The notes under the pieces were generated by a model that saw only the letters and a list, made by a program, of their open reading frames with translations, searched no databases and was not told the DNA's origin. Shown piece after piece: positions 63,102-64,000 of a stretch of 64,000 nucleotides of DNA. This stretch comes from Symploca sp. SIO1C2 (GTDB lineage: Bacteria > Cyanobacteriota > Cyanobacteriia > Cyanobacteriales > Coleofasciculaceae). Numbering within the stretch: the stretch's first letter is position 1; each line of letters opens with the position of its first letter. The translations under genes were made by a program, and so were the position numbers. The DNA lies in the NCBI GenBank assembly GCA_010672925.1, contig JAAHFP010000019.1:59234-123233 (forward strand), read 5' to 3'.

Positions 63102-64000
63102 ATGATTATGAACTCTATCAGTAGATTAGAAAATATATCAGTTAAAGGTTTTCGCCGCCTGCAACAGATAGATCTTGAGATGAGAAATCTCATTGTCATG
63201 ATTGGTGCTAATGGTTCGGGAAAGACATCTTTTTTAGATATTCTTTCCATACTCGCTGCCTCAGGTAATGGTAAGTTATACTATACATTACAACTCAAAG
63301 GTGGTTTAAACGAAATTCTAACTAGAGGCAAAGCACAGGAGCTGGAAATTGCTGTTTCAATAAAAGTACCAGAGAGGCAGCCTTTAACATATAGTTTAAA
63401 TTTATCCCCTAAAGGTTTATCTTATGAAATTAATCAAGAAACTTTAACCCAGCGGGGTGCTACTAGTACCTCTGAGCCATTTAAATATATTGAATCTTCT
63501 GGTTTGAATATAAAATATTTTAGCCAAGAAGACCGTAAACTTTTGAGACCAAATTGGTAACATAACCCTCTGGAAACATCATTGTCTCAAGTTCCTAAAA
63601 TGTATCGTGAACCTGAGAATTTGAGAAAGAGTCTTGCTTCCTGTACCTATTATGGAGTACTCGATGTTTCAGAGAAAAGCCCAATTCGCCTACCGCAAGC
63701 CATTCGTCCTGCCAAGTTACCAGGGGCTAATGGTGAAAATTTAGTTTCCTGTCTCTATTACTTACGAGAAACGGATCAAGATAGTTTTGAACTGATTGAA
63801 GATATTATTTCGTCAGCATTTCCCGATTTTAAGCGGCTCAACTTTCCTCCTGTCGCCACAGGAACCCTTTCCATGACTTGGACAGATAGCAATTTTCCTC
63901 AACCAATATATCTACATGAGTTATCAGAAGGAACATTGCGATTTCTGTGGTTAATTACTCTGCTGCAAAGCCAAGGTTTAACCACAATTACCTTGATAGA
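63102..64000 (+). pseudogene. AAA21-type ATPase interrupted by a stop codon (3' partial)
   Basis: Walker A VMIGANGSGKTSFLDIL near residue 30 with the N-terminal NFSVKGFRRLQQ-like strand marks an OLD/RecF-like ATPase. The frame hits TAA at 63558-63560 after RPNW. It then continues open in the same frame (HNPLETSLSQVPKMYREPENL, SACTYYG-like helices) to the signature LHELSEGTLRFLWLITLL and the Walker B start TLI(D) at the window end. One nonsense change (CAA to TAA would fit) appears to have broken it. Alternatively readthrough or sequencing error. Confidence 0.75.

Overview
This window is a chromosome segment of a cyanobacterium, most likely a large-genome filamentous type. The evidence is the psbEFLJ operon with rubA and ycf48, the ndhCKJ cluster, an SLH/OprB iron-type porin, HIP1 octamers (GCGATCGC) on both strands, many signalling and conflict genes (NACHT, caspase, CHAT, TPR, MoxR/VWA), and an extreme density of short tandem repeats and small palindromic or MITE-like elements. 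A Moorena/Coleofasciculus-like lineage fits the repeat style, but genus cannot be fixed from the sequence alone.

Layout. 1-10.3 kb is mostly housekeeping: the 3' end of moeB (with rhodanese), two mannose-1-phosphate guanylyltransferase-type genes, scpA-lapA, pdxH, a Tat-exported orthocaspase and a LuxR-type response regulator. 10.35-11.02 kb is a small inverted-repeat unit carrying a broken four-helix-bundle gene. 11.1-15.6 kb encodes a very acidic Met/Asp/Ser-rich secreted protein and a porin. 16.2-19.6 kb has a Cys/Met-type PLP enzyme, a cupin, a Uma2-type nuclease and a DUF2283 protein. 20-30 kb is a conflict island: a type IIG-like restriction-modification protein, an overlapping AAA ATPase, a DUF4276 (TOPRIM-like) protein, and a convergent 1452-residue NACHT-HEAT-caspase fusion. 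30.4-32.9 kb is an RNA-surveillance locus: a Ro/TROVE protein (rsr), an L7/L12-like small protein, and two upstream non-coding RNAs that fold as bacterial Y RNAs with tRNA-like domains, plus a degenerate third copy. 33.2-36.4 kb holds a 5-methylcytosine methyltransferase, a DUF4269 protein, a small hypothetical and a GNAT. 36.5-40.7 kb is the photosynthesis core: psbJ, psbL, psbF, psbE, ycf48 and rubA on the minus strand, then ndhC-ndhK-ndhJ on the plus strand. 41-50 kb carries a DUF3288 protein, a Rieske oxygenase, an orphan toxin C-terminus with an Imm30-like immunity gene, a second NACHT protein with about 15 near-identical 34-residue repeats, a VapB-like antitoxin with vapC debris, and an Rpn-type PD-(D/E)XK protein. 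50-53.7 kb is a three-gene cassette (unknown, MoxR AAA+, DUF2201/VWA). 54-64 kb holds a TPR-CHAT protease, a multi-PAS histidine kinase that has lost its ATPase domain, a divergent OmpR-type regulator, a Cys-rich small protein, a DUF5009/NagX-like membrane protein and an AAA ATPase gene broken by one stop codon.

Two themes stand out. First, the Ro/Y RNA locus: one RNA carries a circularly permuted tRNA-like domain (YrlA-type architecture). The other carries a canonical-order complete cloverleaf with a 7-nt anticodon loop. Both sit on the same kind of Y-stem. Second, tandem-repeat and palindromic elements have been domesticated inside reading frames: at least seven proteins in the window contain repeat-encoded inserts or ends. 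Predictions of function are from protein and RNA motifs read by eye; no database search was possible.
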